A DNA stretch of 59,475 nt from an uncultured Acetobacteraceae bacterium (lineage in GTDB: Bacteria > Pseudomonadota > Alphaproteobacteria > Acetobacterales > Acetobacteraceae). The stretch spans positions 1 to 59,475 of the forward strand of contig CALMVT010000273.1 of NCBI GenBank assembly GCA_937873175.1, read 5' to 3'. Of the stretch, positions 1 to 7,419 are shown piece after piece; positions within the stretch are counted from its first letter, which is position 1, and each line of letters starts with the position of its first letter. Made by a program: the position numbers and the translations under genes. Below the pieces are notes generated by a model that was given only the letters and a program-made list of their open reading frames with translations, did not search any database and was not told the origin of the DNA.

Positions 1-2
1 GC

Positions 3-115
3 TCGCTGGGCAGCGGCCGGACCATCATGCGGGGCCACCACGCGCGCTACGCCGCGCGGCGCCAAGCGGACGCCGCAGACCCTGCCCGACGAAAGGAGAA
101 GACCGATGGACGCTG
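3..115 (+). CDS. C-terminal end of a gene cut by the window edge
   Basis: The window opens inside a reading frame whose last 37 codons run to TGA at 113-115. The visible tail is basic and ends RRKEKTDGR. It overlaps the start of the next gene by 10 bases, which matches the tight packing elsewhere in this phage. No domain can be recognised from so little sequence. Confidence 0.45.
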
Positions 116-333
116 ACGAGACCTGGCGCGCGCCGCCGCCCCCGCAGCCCCGCCACGAGCCGGTGTTCGTGCTGAAGGCGTCCGACCTCTTCGCGGCGAC
201 CGCGCTCGAGCTGTGGCTCGAGCTGTCGGGCCTGCGCTTCGGGGACCAGGCGCCGCAGGTGCTCGCTGCGCGCCGCCGCTTGAACGAGATGCGCGCTTGG
301 GCAGCGGATCGCCCTGCGGAGCCGCCCGCTTGA
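106..333 (+). CDS. Small hypothetical protein, 75 aa
   Basis: Starts at ATG 106 behind an AAAGGAG Shine-Dalgarno (SD) about 7 nt away. The N-terminus is proline-rich, followed by a helical segment (SDLFAATALELWLELSGL) and an Arg/Ala-rich tail. The stop overlaps the ATG of the next gene (TGATG), so the two are probably translationally coupled. It lies upstream of recombination genes. Function unknown. Confidence 0.65.
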   Translation: MDADETWRAPPPPQPRHEPVFVLKASDLFAATALELWLELSGLRFGDQAPQVLAARRRLNEMRAWAADRPAEPPA

Positions 334-590
334 TGCACGCTTGGGCGAAGAAGCTGACAGCGGCGTCGCCCGACAAGAAGCCCGGCGACTACCCGTGCGA
401 GCTGGCGCTGCAGATCCTCGCCGCGCACGGCGTTGCCATCAGGGAAATGCAGTTCACCGCCTCGGCCTCGGCGCCCTCGATGGCGCAGGCCACGATCACC
501 ATGGAGGTTTTCATGTTCGGGCCGAAGGGCGCGCAGGCGCTGGCCGTGCTGCAGAACTGGGCGTTTGCGTCCGTGAAGGGCAAGTCGTGA
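333..590 (+). CDS. Small hypothetical protein, 85 aa
   Basis: Coupled to both neighbours by stop/start overlaps at 331-335 and 588-592. The protein begins MHAWAKKLTAASPDKK, has a helix (CELALQILAAHG) and a beta-rich C-terminal half. An upstream in-frame extension exists but would overlap the previous gene almost completely, so I prefer ATG 333. No family recognised. It directly precedes the exonuclease and may belong to the same recombination unit. Confidence 0.65.
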   Translation: MHAWAKKLTAASPDKKPGDYPCELALQILAAHGVAIREMQFTASASAPSMAQATITMEVFMFGPKGAQALAVLQNWAFASVKGKS

Positions 591-1498
591 TGGCGATAGC
601 CTTCCTCAAGAAGCTGTCGCACTTCGTGCCGACGCGGGACGTGAAATGGCTGCTCCATCAGCACTTGAACGAGAAGGAGCTGCACCGCGGCGTGTTCCAC
701 GTTCACGCCAGCGAGGCGACCAAGGAGGGCTTCTGCCCGCGCTTCTACGCGCTGATGGACGTGACCGGGGCGAAGCTGCCGAGCCAGTGGGTGAACACGT
801 CGGAGCAGGTGACCTTCCACATCGGCCGCGTGCTGCAGGACGCCGTGGTGCACTGGTTCGCCGACATGGGCCGCGCCGTCGGGCATTGGCGCTGCCTCGG
901 CTGCGCCAAGCTGCAGGAGTTCCAGAAGCGGCCGGACAAGTGCCCGCACTGCGGCTGCCGCGGCTGGAAGCCGGAGGAGGTGCGCGTCTTGTCGGCGAAG
1001 TCGGGGATCTCGGGCGGCATCGACATGCTGGCCGAGGTGGGCAACCCCTTGCTGCGGGTGGTCGAGATCAAGACCATGGACAAGGACCTGTTCAAGGGCC
1101 TGGCCGCGCCCTTGGCCGAGCACCGCCAGCGCACGGCGCTTTATTTGCAATTGATTGCAGAAAGCCAGAGCCCCTGGGCCAAGCGGATCGACAAGGCCCG
1201 TGCCGACATCCTTTACGTGAGCAAGGGCGGCTACGGCGTGCAGGACCCGGAGCTGAAGAGCTGGGGCATGGCGGAAAGCTTCAGCCCGTTCAAGCGCTAC
1301 ACGGTGGGCGCCAAGGACGCCGACAACGCCGAGATCTGCCGGGTGGCGGGGATCGTCAAGCGGTTCCGCGACGGCGAGGTGGGCATGCCCGCCGGCATCT
1401 GCTCGACCGCGCTCGACAAGCGCGCCAAGGCGTGCCCGACTTGCAAGGCGTGTTTCAGCGGGGATTACCCGGGCGTGCACGCATGGCTGCCCGACTGA
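590..1498 (+). CDS. PD-(D/E)XK exonuclease, Cas4/RecB-like
   Basis: Predicted 302-residue nuclease of the PD-(D/E)XK superfamily. The core reads SGGID145 followed by VVE159-I-K161, then H178-R-Q180 with a Tyr/Leu helix. That is the Asp, Glu-X-Lys and Gln pattern of RecB/Cas4 nucleases. A four-Cys zinc ribbon (C102, C105, C118, C121) precedes the core. A C-terminal Cys group (C240, C261, C272, C275, C278) recalls the Fe-S cluster of Cas4/AddB nucleases. The start at ATG 590 overlaps the preceding stop. A RuvC-like gene follows, so a role in DNA end processing for recombination or replication is likely. One TGCA palindrome (1146-1159) lies inside the gene. Family assignment is confident; Fe-S binding is inference. 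Confidence 0.8.
   Translation: MAIAFLKKLSHFVPTRDVKWLLHQHLNEKELHRGVFHVHASEATKEGFCPRFYALMDVTGAKLPSQWVNTSEQVTFHIGRVLQDAVVHWFADMGRAVGHWRCLGCAKLQEFQKRPDKCPHCGCRGWKPEEVRVLSAKSGISGGIDMLAEVGNPLLRVVEIKTMDKDLFKGLAAPLAEHRQRTALYLQLIAESQSPWAKRIDKARADILYVSKGGYGVQDPELKSWGMAESFSPFKRYTVGAKDADNAEICRVAGIVKRFRDGEVGMPAGICSTALDKRAKACPTCKACFSGDYPGVHAWLPD
1146..1159. repeat. TGCA palindrome, copy 1
   Basis: TGCA-ATTGAT-TGCA inside the exonuclease CDS. Confidence 0.75.
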
Positions 1499-2052
1499 TC
1501 CTGCGCCGCCCGGCGCCCCCCTTGCTCGCGCCGCCCCTGGTGTCCGTGGGCCTCGACCTGTCGGCCACCAGCGCCGGGGTCGTCGCTCTCGAAGCGCAGG
1601 AAGCGGGCCCGCCTTGCCTGCTGCACGAGGAGATCGTCGCCGTGAAGGGGCGCGGCATGCAGCGCGCCCAGGCCGTCGCCGCCCGGGTCGCCGCGGTGAC
1701 CCGCCGCTGGCCCCCGGGCCGCGTGGCGATCGAGGGCTACGCCTCGCGCCGCCCCGGCGCGCTCATTCCGCTGGTGGAGGTGGGCACGGCGGTGCGCCTC
1801 GAGCTGCGCGCGCAAGGGCTGCGCTGGCTCGAACCTGCACCAACCCAGCTCAAGTTGTTTGCCCTCGGCAAGGGTGCGGGCGACAAGGACCAGGTGATGC
1901 TGCAAGTCTTCAAGCGCTGGGGCCATGAGGCGCTCAACAACGACACGGCCGACGCCTACGTTCTTGCTTGCATCGGATTGGGCCACGCCGGCAAGCTGAA
2001 GGGAATGACGCAAAGTATGCTTGAGGTTCTGGGCACTCTCAAAGTCATCTAA
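1483..2052 (+). CDS. RuvC-like Holliday-junction resolvase
   Basis: Predicted RNase H-fold resolvase, 189 aa, similar in size to bacterial RuvC. Acidic catalytic residues appear in the expected order: SVGLD25L, VAIE84G, and a C-terminal NND154TAD157AYVLA. RuvC enzymes cut four-way junctions symmetrically; phages use them to resolve branched replicative DNA before packaging. ATG 1483 overlaps the exonuclease stop by 16 bases, so the two form one unit. The next gene has its own leader. Confidence 0.8.
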   Translation: MAARLILRRPAPPLLAPPLVSVGLDLSATSAGVVALEAQEAGPPCLLHEEIVAVKGRGMQRAQAVAARVAAVTRRWPPGRVAIEGYASRRPGALIPLVEVGTAVRLELRAQGLRWLEPAPTQLKLFALGKGAGDKDQVMLQVFKRWGHEALNNDTADAYVLACIGLGHAGKLKGMTQSMLEVLGTLKVI

Positions 2053-2058
2053 TAGTTT

Positions 2059-2072
2059 TGCAGTCAAATGCA
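2059..2072. repeat. TGCA palindrome, copy 2
   Basis: TGCA-GTCAAA-TGCA, just before a TGATAC -10-like hexamer (2077-2082), so it lies where a repressor would block the 2128 promoter. Confidence 0.8.
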
Positions 2073-2100
2073 AAAATGATACGCTTCGTCTCCACCCACT

Positions 2101-2123
2101 TTAACCCCAAGGAGGGGCGTTAA
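2101..2123 (+). promoter_or_regulatory. SD hairpin of 2128 gene
   Basis: CCCC/GGGG around loop AAGGA, extended by TTAA/TTAA with one bulge. ATG 2128 follows. Confidence 0.75.
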
Positions 2124-2127
2124 TACT

Positions 2128-3402
2128 ATGTCGAATGCTTCAATGGCGCTTTTGAAGGGCATGCCGAAGAAGGGCAAGGCAGCCGATCCGGTGAAGGCCG
2201 CAGCCGTGGCCGAGGAGCTCGAGCCTGGCACTGTCGCCGAAACCGCAGCAGTCGCGACCGAGCAGCTCGAGCCCGCGCAAGTCCTCGGCGTCGATCCCGC
2301 CGAGGCCGAGGAGGTCAAGGTCGACGTGGACGCGCTGGACGAGGCCGGCATCGCCGCCCTGGTCAAGGAGCACGAGATCGGAACGCCCGACTTCTGGGCG
2401 AGCCTGTCGCTCGACGGCAAGAAGGAGTGGCTGAACAAGGAGTTCGGCGAGGAGCCTGCCGCCCCCGCAGCCGAGGCGGCCACCGAGGAGGACGTGCCGT
2501 TCCAGCCCACCGAGGAAGCGGCGGCGCAGGTCGTGTCCGACACGTCGGGCAAGGACACGGTCGTCGGCAAGGGCGACCAAGGCGCCGAGGTCACGCCCGG
2601 CCCGGCGACGAAGCCCAAGGCCTCCAAAAGCAAGGCGGTCGCCAAGGACAGCTCGAAGACGGGCGAGGTGCTGCCGCCCGACCTGATCAGCGCGGTCGCG
2701 GGCGAGCTCGAGAACCTCAAGGAGACCGAGGCCCGCAAGCTCGTCACCGAGCTGCGCGAGGGCAGCGACTTCGGTTTCTTCAAGCTGGGCGGCGTGCTCA
2801 GCGTGATCCAGTCGAACAACTGGATCGAGCCGCACGGCTCGTTCAAGGACTTCGTGGAAGCCGAGCACGGGCTGAACTACCGCCGCGCCATGTATTGGAT
2901 CGGCATCTACAACGGCCTCGTGAACAGCGGCATCCCGTGGGAGGCCGTGAAGTCGCTCGGCTGGACCAAGCTCAAGGAGATCGTGCCGGTCCTCACCAAG
3001 GACAACGTGAAGCAGTGGGTAAAGACGGCCGAGAAGCAGACCACGCTGCAGCTGATCGAGACCGTGAAGTCGGACATCGCGAACCAGCAGCAGAAGCAGA
3101 TCGGTTCGGAAGCGCAGCCGAGCTCGGGCCCGGTGACCACCAAGACCTTCAAGGTGCACCCGGACCAGAAGAAGACGATCGACGAGGCGCTGACGCGGGC
3201 CAAGGCGTCGGGCAACACCGCCTTCGACACGGTGGCGCTCGAGTATATCTGCCTGGACTACCTGGGCGGGCCCGCGAAATCCACGGCCGACGTGCCGGGC
3301 CAGCTGCAGAAGATCGGCCTCGACGAGGCGCTCAAGGCCTTCGAGGCCGCGTTCCCCAACGTCAGCCTCACCGCCGAGGTCGACGCCGCCGACGCCGCCT
3401 GA
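2128..3402 (+). CDS. Hypothetical acidic protein with C-terminal folded domain, 424 aa
   Basis: The first ~190 residues are Glu/Ala/Val-rich and look disordered. Residues from about 190 onward look folded and helical, with FGFFKLGGVLSVIQSNNWIE and a Trp/Tyr-rich segment NYRRAMYWIGIYNGL, then a Lys-rich linker and a conserved-looking YICLDYLGGPAK near the end. I do not recognise the family with confidence; a DNA-associated protein is possible. The leader contains a TGCA palindrome (2059-2072) and an SD hairpin (2101-2123). A strong inverted repeat follows the stop. Confidence 0.75.
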   Translation: MSNASMALLKGMPKKGKAADPVKAAAVAEELEPGTVAETAAVATEQLEPAQVLGVDPAEAEEVKVDVDALDEAGIAALVKEHEIGTPDFWASLSLDGKKEWLNKEFGEEPAAPAAEAATEEDVPFQPTEEAAAQVVSDTSGKDTVVGKGDQGAEVTPGPATKPKASKSKAVAKDSSKTGEVLPPDLISAVAGELENLKETEARKLVTELREGSDFGFFKLGGVLSVIQSNNWIEPHGSFKDFVEAEHGLNYRRAMYWIGIYNGLVNSGIPWEAVKSLGWTKLKEIVPVLTKDNVKQWVKTAEKQTTLQLIETVKSDIANQQQKQIGSEAQPSSGPVTTKTFKVHPDQKKTIDEALTRAKASGNTAFDTVALEYICLDYLGGPAKSTADVPGQLQKIGLDEALKAFEAAFPNVSLTAEVDAADAA

Positions 3403-3423
3403 CCCGAAAGGGTCGGCGTCGCC

Positions 3424-3461
3424 GAAGGGCCCCGCGTGAGGATGGCGCGTCGGGGCCCTTC
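3424..3461 (+). terminator. Strong inverted repeat after the 2128 gene
   Basis: GAAGGGCCCCG (3424-3434) and CGGGGCCCTTC (3451-3461) form an 11-bp stem 21 nt after the 3402 stop, followed by GTGTTCTC. Likely an intrinsic-type terminator in a GC-rich genome. Confidence 0.65.
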
Positions 3462-3488
3462 GTGTTCTCACCCAGGAGATTGCCCGGC

Positions 3489-4040
3489 ATGCCCATGATC
3501 TTCGACGCGGCGTCGCGGTGCTGGCGGGACGTACCCCGGGCCGTGGTGGAAGGCTGGCGGGCTTGGCGCTTGGGCCATCCGGGCTGGACCGCGCCCGTGG
3601 TGCGGGCGGCAGCCGCTGCGGCCTGCGCTTCCGCCGGCGCCGCGGCGGCGCTCGCGACTGCGATGCTGCCTGCTGCTGCCGGGCCCGAAGCGCGCGCCTC
3701 TCCTAAACAAGGGCCGGCGCCGGTCAGCCTGCTGGCGTTCGGCGCGGGGCAGCCCATCGCCGGCGACCCGCGCCCGATCGGCGTGGACGCCCTGGCCGGG
3801 CGTGCGCTGCTGCCGCACGGCTTCACCCCTCCGTCGCGCATCCTGACGCTGATCGCCGCCAACGACGATGCCGGGCCGGTTCGCCGCCCGCTGCCGATCC
3901 CGGAGCCCGGGACGCTGAGCCTCTTGGCGGGCGCGCTGGGGGCGCTTGCCGCGTGCTGCAGCATCCGCAAGTGGTTCCCGCGGCGCCGCGAAGCGTTGCT
4001 GCGCGAGTATTTCCGCCGCAACTGGCGCGAGCTGCCCTGA
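3489..4040 (+). CDS. Membrane protein with PEP-CTERM-like C-terminus
   Basis: 183-residue protein. The N-terminus has an Ala-rich hydrophobic helix after basic and Trp residues (about residues 37-62), which could be a signal anchor. Near the C-terminus the sequence PIPEPGTLSLLAGALGALA precedes a basic stretch (RKWFPRRR). This is the layout of a PEP-CTERM sorting signal recognised by exosortase: Pro-Glu-Pro, hydrophobic helix, Arg cluster. The tail after the Arg cluster is about 15 residues longer than in typical PEP-CTERM proteins. SD CAGGAGA precedes ATG 3489. It could act at the host envelope; substrate and role are unknown. Confidence 0.6.
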   Translation: MPMIFDAASRCWRDVPRAVVEGWRAWRLGHPGWTAPVVRAAAAAACASAGAAAALATAMLPAAAGPEARASPKQGPAPVSLLAFGAGQPIAGDPRPIGVDALAGRALLPHGFTPPSRILTLIAANDDAGPVRRPLPIPEPGTLSLLAGALGALAACCSIRKWFPRRREALLREYFRRNWRELP

Positions 4041-4047
4041 CACCGGA

Positions 4048-4254
4048 ATGATCGGGCCGCGGGTGCGCCGGGACGAGGTCAAGGTCGATCCTGCCGCCGA
4101 CACCATCGAGCTGTTCGGCGTGACCTGGGACCTCGACGTGCTGCGCGCCCTGTCCCGCAGGCTGGGCGCCGGCACCCGGGTGGAGCTGCTGCGCCTGCCG
4201 GACGGCAAGCTCGACATCTACTGGCACAAGCCCCGCCCGACCGGGCCGGCCTAA
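4048..4254 (+). CDS. Small hypothetical protein, 68 aa
   Basis: Begins at ATG 4048 a few bases after the previous stop. Beta-rich sequence (IELFGVTWDLDVLRALSRRL, then LRLPDGKLDIYWHKPRP). It overlaps the end of a convergent minus-strand gene by 4 bases. No family recognised. Confidence 0.55.
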   Translation: MIGPRVRRDEVKVDPAADTIELFGVTWDLDVLRALSRRLGAGTRVELLRLPDGKLDIYWHKPRPTGPA

Positions 4255-4460
4255 GTCGCGAGCCGCGCTTCTTCGCTGGCGATCCAGCGGCGGTAATGCT
4301 CGCCGTAAAGCGCGCCCAGGTGCTGCCAGCGGTTCCAATCCGCGCTGCCGGGCGCGGGCTTTCGCCGCACCAGCACGTCGATCTCGAGCAGCGCCGCGCA
4401 GGGGTCGAAGTCCGGCGGCAGGTCGACGGGCGGCGGGTCAGGGGGTGCGTCGTCGGTCAT
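4251..4460 (-). CDS. Small hypothetical protein, 69 aa
   Basis: Minus-strand gene whose ATG overlaps the stop of the upstream endonuclease-like gene (ATGA, 4457-4460). Proline-rich N-terminus followed by a helical Trp-rich part (NRWQHLGALYGEHYRRW). The third gene of a minus-strand trio at 5340-4251. Function unknown. Confidence 0.6.
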   Translation of the reverse strand: MTDDAPPDPPPVDLPPDFDPCAALLEIDVLVRRKPAPGSADWNRWQHLGALYGEHYRRWIASEEARLAT

Positions 4461-4981
4461 TTCCGGTTTCTGATGTGGTCCTCCCAGTAATTCAGGATGC
4501 CGCGAAACTCGTCCAGGGTGGCATCCCCCTTGAGCTTGTTGGCCCGCCAGGAGATCACGCGGACGTTGCCGATCACGTAGCCGAGCTCGGGCTCCACCCG
4601 GTCCAGGGATGGGGTGTCGTCGCTGCCGCCTTGCCCCTCGCTGCGCATGAGGTAGATGTCCAGCGCGGGGCAGTACGTCGCGTCGTCGAGCAGTTCTTCG
4701 ATGTGCGCGGCCGTGAGGTCGAACGGCAGGCCGCGCCGCGTTGCTTCGAGTCGCTTCCTGCGGTACTGGTCGCGGGCGTACCAGGCATTGGTGCCGTAGT
4801 CCCGCCCCTTCTTCTTGTCGCGCATCATGGCGAGGTAGAAGCGCTCGAACTCCCGCTCCCGCTCCCGCTCCTGGTCTTCAGTCACTGTCCGCCTGCCGGG
4901 TTGTTGATGGGAACGCGCACCGTACGCTGAGGGCCGACGCTGAGGCAGAGGGCCTTGTTGCCCAGGCCTAAAAATCGACAT
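4457..4981 (-). CDS. Endonuclease-like protein (GYVxGNVxVISxxAN family)
   Basis: The C-terminal half has CPALDIYLM, then SLDRVEPELGYVIGNVRVISWRANKLK. I recognise this signature from small phage and prophage HNH/endonuclease-VII-like nucleases, in which the LDR-x-GYVxGNV block follows a Cys-containing strand. A second copy occurs at 21223-21609. I chose ATG 4981 because GGGAGA lies 6 nt upstream. A shorter GTG start at 4885 just before a Glu/Arg-rich helix is the alternative. Nuclease activity is inferred from family memory only. Confidence 0.6.
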   Translation of the reverse strand: MSIFRPGQQGPLPQRRPSAYGARSHQQPGRRTVTEDQEREREREFERFYLAMMRDKKKGRDYGTNAWYARDQYRRKRLEATRRGLPFDLTAAHIEELLDDATYCPALDIYLMRSEGQGGSDDTPSLDRVEPELGYVIGNVRVISWRANKLKGDATLDEFRGILNYWEDHIRNRK

Positions 4982-5040
4982 GCGCCGTCTCCCAGCACGG
5001 AGCGGGCGGCTGCGTCGAGTCGCCCGTCGCTTTGGGCCGC

Positions 5041-5340
5041 CTACACCGCGCGCATCATGGCGCGGCGCGGGTCGCGGCCGGGCTTGGCCGGCACGCCGCG
5101 GGCGATGGTCGGCTGGTCGCGCTGCAGCACGAACAGGTAGTAGGCGGCGCGGATCGCCGCGCTCCGCGTCTTGAACGGCCCGGCCTCCGACAAGCCGCGC
5201 AGCCAGTACCAGCCGCAGAAGATCGGGGTGTCGTCGCGTCGGCGCCGCTGGTTCCACCAGCCCGCGATGCGTCGGTCGAGGTAGACCACTTGCACCTGGT
5301 CCAGGGTGTCCCTGACCACGCCGTCGCGCAGTGCCGCCAT
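5041..5340 (-). CDS. Hypothetical protein, 99 aa
   Basis: The first gene of the minus-strand trio. The start at 5340 is chosen because GGAGG lies 8 nt upstream; in-frame upstream ATGs at 5355 and 5385 are alternatives. Sequence is aromatic and basic (IFCGWYWLRGL, AAYYLFVLQRDQP). No family recognised. Its upstream region is the 359-base divergent intergenic region at 5341-5699. Confidence 0.6.
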   Translation of the reverse strand: MAALRDGVVRDTLDQVQVVYLDRRIAGWWNQRRRRDDTPIFCGWYWLRGLSEAGPFKTRSAAIRAAYYLFVLQRDQPTIARGVPAKPGRDPRRAMMRAV

Positions 5341-5699
5341 CTTCGTGCCCTCCATGGCCGTGTCGATCACAACCTGGCCGGGCAACGGCTGTCACATCAA
5401 CTACTCGTGCGGCCGGGCAAAGCCTGGACGTAGCGAACCGTACCCGCTTAACGTGAGTGACGCCGCATCCCGCGGCGCAGGAGGCCGGCCATTATGCCGC
5501 CATAAAACGCCAAACGGCCGCTCCCGAGAGGAACGGCCGGTCGACTGACCCAAGGAGGGGTCGGAGGGTGGGTGTGTGAGAACTCCACCTTCCGGCACCG
5601 CTGGCGTTTTTGCAAGCCCCTTTTTCGGGTTTGGGAACGTGCGGTCATTTTTCCGGCTCAAGAACTCGGGAGCAGGCCCTCGGCGGGGAGATCCCGACG
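5341..5699. other. Divergent intergenic region with hairpins, no clear gene
   Basis: Separates the minus-strand trio from the winged-helix gene. It contains a CGGCCG-type stem around 5513-5537 and an SD hairpin at 5547-5562 that is not followed by a convincing gene. A pyrimidine-rich stretch follows near 5618-5630. The promoters of both flanking units should be here, but I cannot point to a good -35/-10 pair. Confidence 0.5.
5547..5562 (+). promoter_or_regulatory. Orphan SD hairpin
   Basis: Arms GACCC/GGGTC enclose loop AAGGAG, a perfect 5-bp stem. Only short GTG frames follow (for example GTG 5572, about 60 codons), so this is either the leader of a tiny gene or a remnant. Confidence 0.55.
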
Positions 5700-6194
5700 A
5701 TGCACAAGCAGTTCATGCCGGCCAGGAACGCCGGCGTGCTGATGCGTGAAACCTGCGACCATGTCCAAGCCGCCACGCTGCCGCGCGACGCCATCGCGGT
5801 CATGAACCTGTTGCTGTTCCGGGTGCGGGTGGTCGGCTACGACCGCTGCCAGGTGCCGCTCAAGGCGATCACTCGCCAGCTGCGCATCCGCAAGCAAACG
5901 GTGGTCGACATCATCCGCGACCTGCAGGCGCTGCGCCTGCTCACCAAGGTAGGCGGCTGGGTGTGGGTCATCTGGGAGGGCATCCGCGTCAAGCGGCGGG
6001 CCACCAACGTCTACGTGTTCCGCCCGGCACCCCCTGAGTTCCGCAGGGGACCGGCCTTGATAGAGACAAGAAGTTCGCCCGAAGAGCAGCGCTCCGCAGC
6101 GGCGTATGCCCCGGCGCGGTCCGAAGCCCTCGAAGCCGCGCTGCGCTCGATGTGCCGGTCCGGCGCGCATCTGGGGTTCTCGATGGGGGACTGA
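5700..6194 (+). CDS. Winged-helix DNA-binding protein
   Basis: 164-residue protein. Residues about 30-90 form a likely winged helix-turn-helix: AVMNLLLFRVRVVGYDRCQ, then VPLKAITRQLRIRKQTVVDIIRDLQALRLLTKVGG. This is the layout of plasmid and phage replication or transcription regulators. The C-terminus is Ala/Arg/Ser-rich and probably flexible. ATG 5700 follows GGGGAGA. It lies between the divergent region and a regulated leader, so a regulatory or replication-initiation role is plausible but unproven. Confidence 0.65.
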   Translation: MHKQFMPARNAGVLMRETCDHVQAATLPRDAIAVMNLLLFRVRVVGYDRCQVPLKAITRQLRIRKQTVVDIIRDLQALRLLTKVGGWVWVIWEGIRVKRRATNVYVFRPAPPEFRRGPALIETRSSPEEQRSAAAYAPARSEALEAALRSMCRSGAHLGFSMGD

Positions 6195-6244
6195 CGGGCT
6201 GTCGGCACCAGAAGGAGTGAAGAGAATGCAATGAGCAAAGAGTT

Positions 6245-6258
6245 TGCAATCAATTGCA
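6245..6258. repeat. TGCA palindrome, copy 3
   Basis: TGCA-ATCAAT-TGCA, about 30 bp upstream of the -35 of the 6365 gene. Confidence 0.8.
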
Positions 6259-6287
6259 AACAATCAGCATGTAGTGTTGCAATTTAC

Positions 6288-6316
6288 TTGGCAGGAACTC
6301 GTCCTCTGCTACTGTG
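6288..6316 (+). promoter_or_regulatory. Phage-family promoter for 6365
   Basis: TTGGCA at 6288-6293, 17-nt spacer, ACTGTG at 6311-6316. A GTGCC/GGCAC hairpin (6322-6335) begins 5 nt after the -10, at the expected transcript start. Confidence 0.6.
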
Positions 6317-6345
6317 AACTTGTGCCCCACGGCACATTACTCACA

Positions 6346-6359
6346 GGTCAAGGAGGACC
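6346..6359 (+). promoter_or_regulatory. SD hairpin of 6365 gene
   Basis: Arms GGTC/GACC around loop AAGGAG. ATG 6365 follows after 9 nt. Confidence 0.75.
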
Positions 6360-6364
6360 ACGAG

Positions 6365-6787
6365 ATGCCCCAGCGCAAGTTGATTTGCCACAGCTCCGCC
6401 ACGGCCACGCGGCTGGCCGAGAAGCTCGGCCGCCACCGCCCGGGCCGCGAGTTCCGGGTCTACGGCGTGTCCATGGGCTACCAGGTGGTGGAGGTGCGGC
6501 GCTTCGCCGGCTACGGCTACGCCTGGGACGGCCAGCGCTGGACCCGGCTGCCGCGCAAGCCTTGGCTGGCCGCGCCCGCCGGCGCGAAGCCCCAGGCCCA
6601 GCGCGAGGTGCTGACGACCACGGTGCAGCTGCCGTTCTCGCAGGAAACCACGGCCTACGTCGGCGCGGTGGTGAACGGCGTGGTCGCCTGGTTTGGCAAG
6701 ACGACGATTTGCAACTTCACGGTGGCGGACGGCGTGGTGTCGCTCACCCTGCCCGCCAAGGTCGCGGCCAAGCGGGGACTCTGCTGA
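6365..6787 (+). CDS. Hypothetical protein, paralogue A of a shared C-terminal domain
   Basis: 140 aa. The N-terminal half (CHSSATATRLAEKLGRHRPG) looks like a small alpha/beta unit. The last ~55 residues (TTVQLPFSQETTAYVGAVV, AWFGKTTI, SLTLPAKVAAKRGL) match the C-terminal domains of the proteins at 20650-21198 and 23622-24116. All three share a strand, an Ala-Tyr/Phe-x-Gly/Glu turn, an aromatic-Lys motif and a final Arg-rich VAAKRGL/LARRRGL/AVRRRF. Full regulated leader: palindrome, promoter, 5' hairpin, SD hairpin. Function unknown. Confidence 0.7.
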   Translation: MPQRKLICHSSATATRLAEKLGRHRPGREFRVYGVSMGYQVVEVRRFAGYGYAWDGQRWTRLPRKPWLAAPAGAKPQAQREVLTTTVQLPFSQETTAYVGAVVNGVVAWFGKTTICNFTVADGVVSLTLPAKVAAKRGLC

Positions 6788-7419
6788 TGGGTGCCCTGGT
6801 GAAGGTCCCGGAGGAGGTGCAGAACCTGCTCGACCTGCAGCACGCGCTGCCCGCGTCCGACCGCGCCTTCGCGCTGTCGCTCTACGAGCAGTTCCGCAAG
6901 AAGGGCGGGCTGTCGGACAAGCAGTGGCACTGGGTGGAGCGGCTGAACGCCGCCATGCTCGGCATCCCGGAGCCGGTGATCGAGGTGAAGCTGCCGAGCT
7001 TCGGGAGCGTGGTCGCCCTGTTCAAGGCGGTGGCGGCCAAGCTCATGCACCCGAAGCTCGTGCTCAAGGCGGGGAGCCTGCCCGTGCAGCTGCAGCTCGC
7101 GGGGCCGAAGTCGTCCGCGCCCGGCACGGTCACAGTCACGGACGGCAAGCCCTTCGGCGCCAACACCTACTATGGCCGCGTCGCCGCGGACGGCGCGTTC
7201 CGGCCGCACCCCAACGTGAACGCCCAGCAGCTGCGCCAGATCTCGAGGCTGCTGTGCAACTTCGCTTCGGACCCGGCAGGCGCCGCGGCCGCCTACGGCC
7301 ACGCGACGGGGCATTGTTGCTTCTGCGGCAGCGAACTCACCAGCGTGAAATCGGTCGCCGTCGGCTACGGTCCGATCTGCGCGGCGCGTTGGAACTTGCC
7401 CTGGGGGAAGAAGAAGTGA
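6787..7419 (+). CDS. DUF6011 zinc-binding protein
   Basis: 210 aa. The C-terminus carries CCFCGSELTSVKSVAVGYGP followed by ICAARWNLPWG, the signature of DUF6011, a small zinc-finger module common in phage proteins. The N-terminal helix FALSLYEQFRKKGGLSDKQW is also typical of these proteins. The middle part is beta-rich. Start overlaps the previous stop (TGATG). Function of the family is unknown; nucleic-acid binding is the usual guess. Confidence 0.75.
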   Translation: MGALVKVPEEVQNLLDLQHALPASDRAFALSLYEQFRKKGGLSDKQWHWVERLNAAMLGIPEPVIEVKLPSFGSVVALFKAVAAKLMHPKLVLKAGSLPVQLQLAGPKSSAPGTVTVTDGKPFGANTYYGRVAADGAFRPHPNVNAQQLRQISRLLCNFASDPAGAAAAYGHATGHCCFCGSELTSVKSVAVGYGPICAARWNLPWGKKK

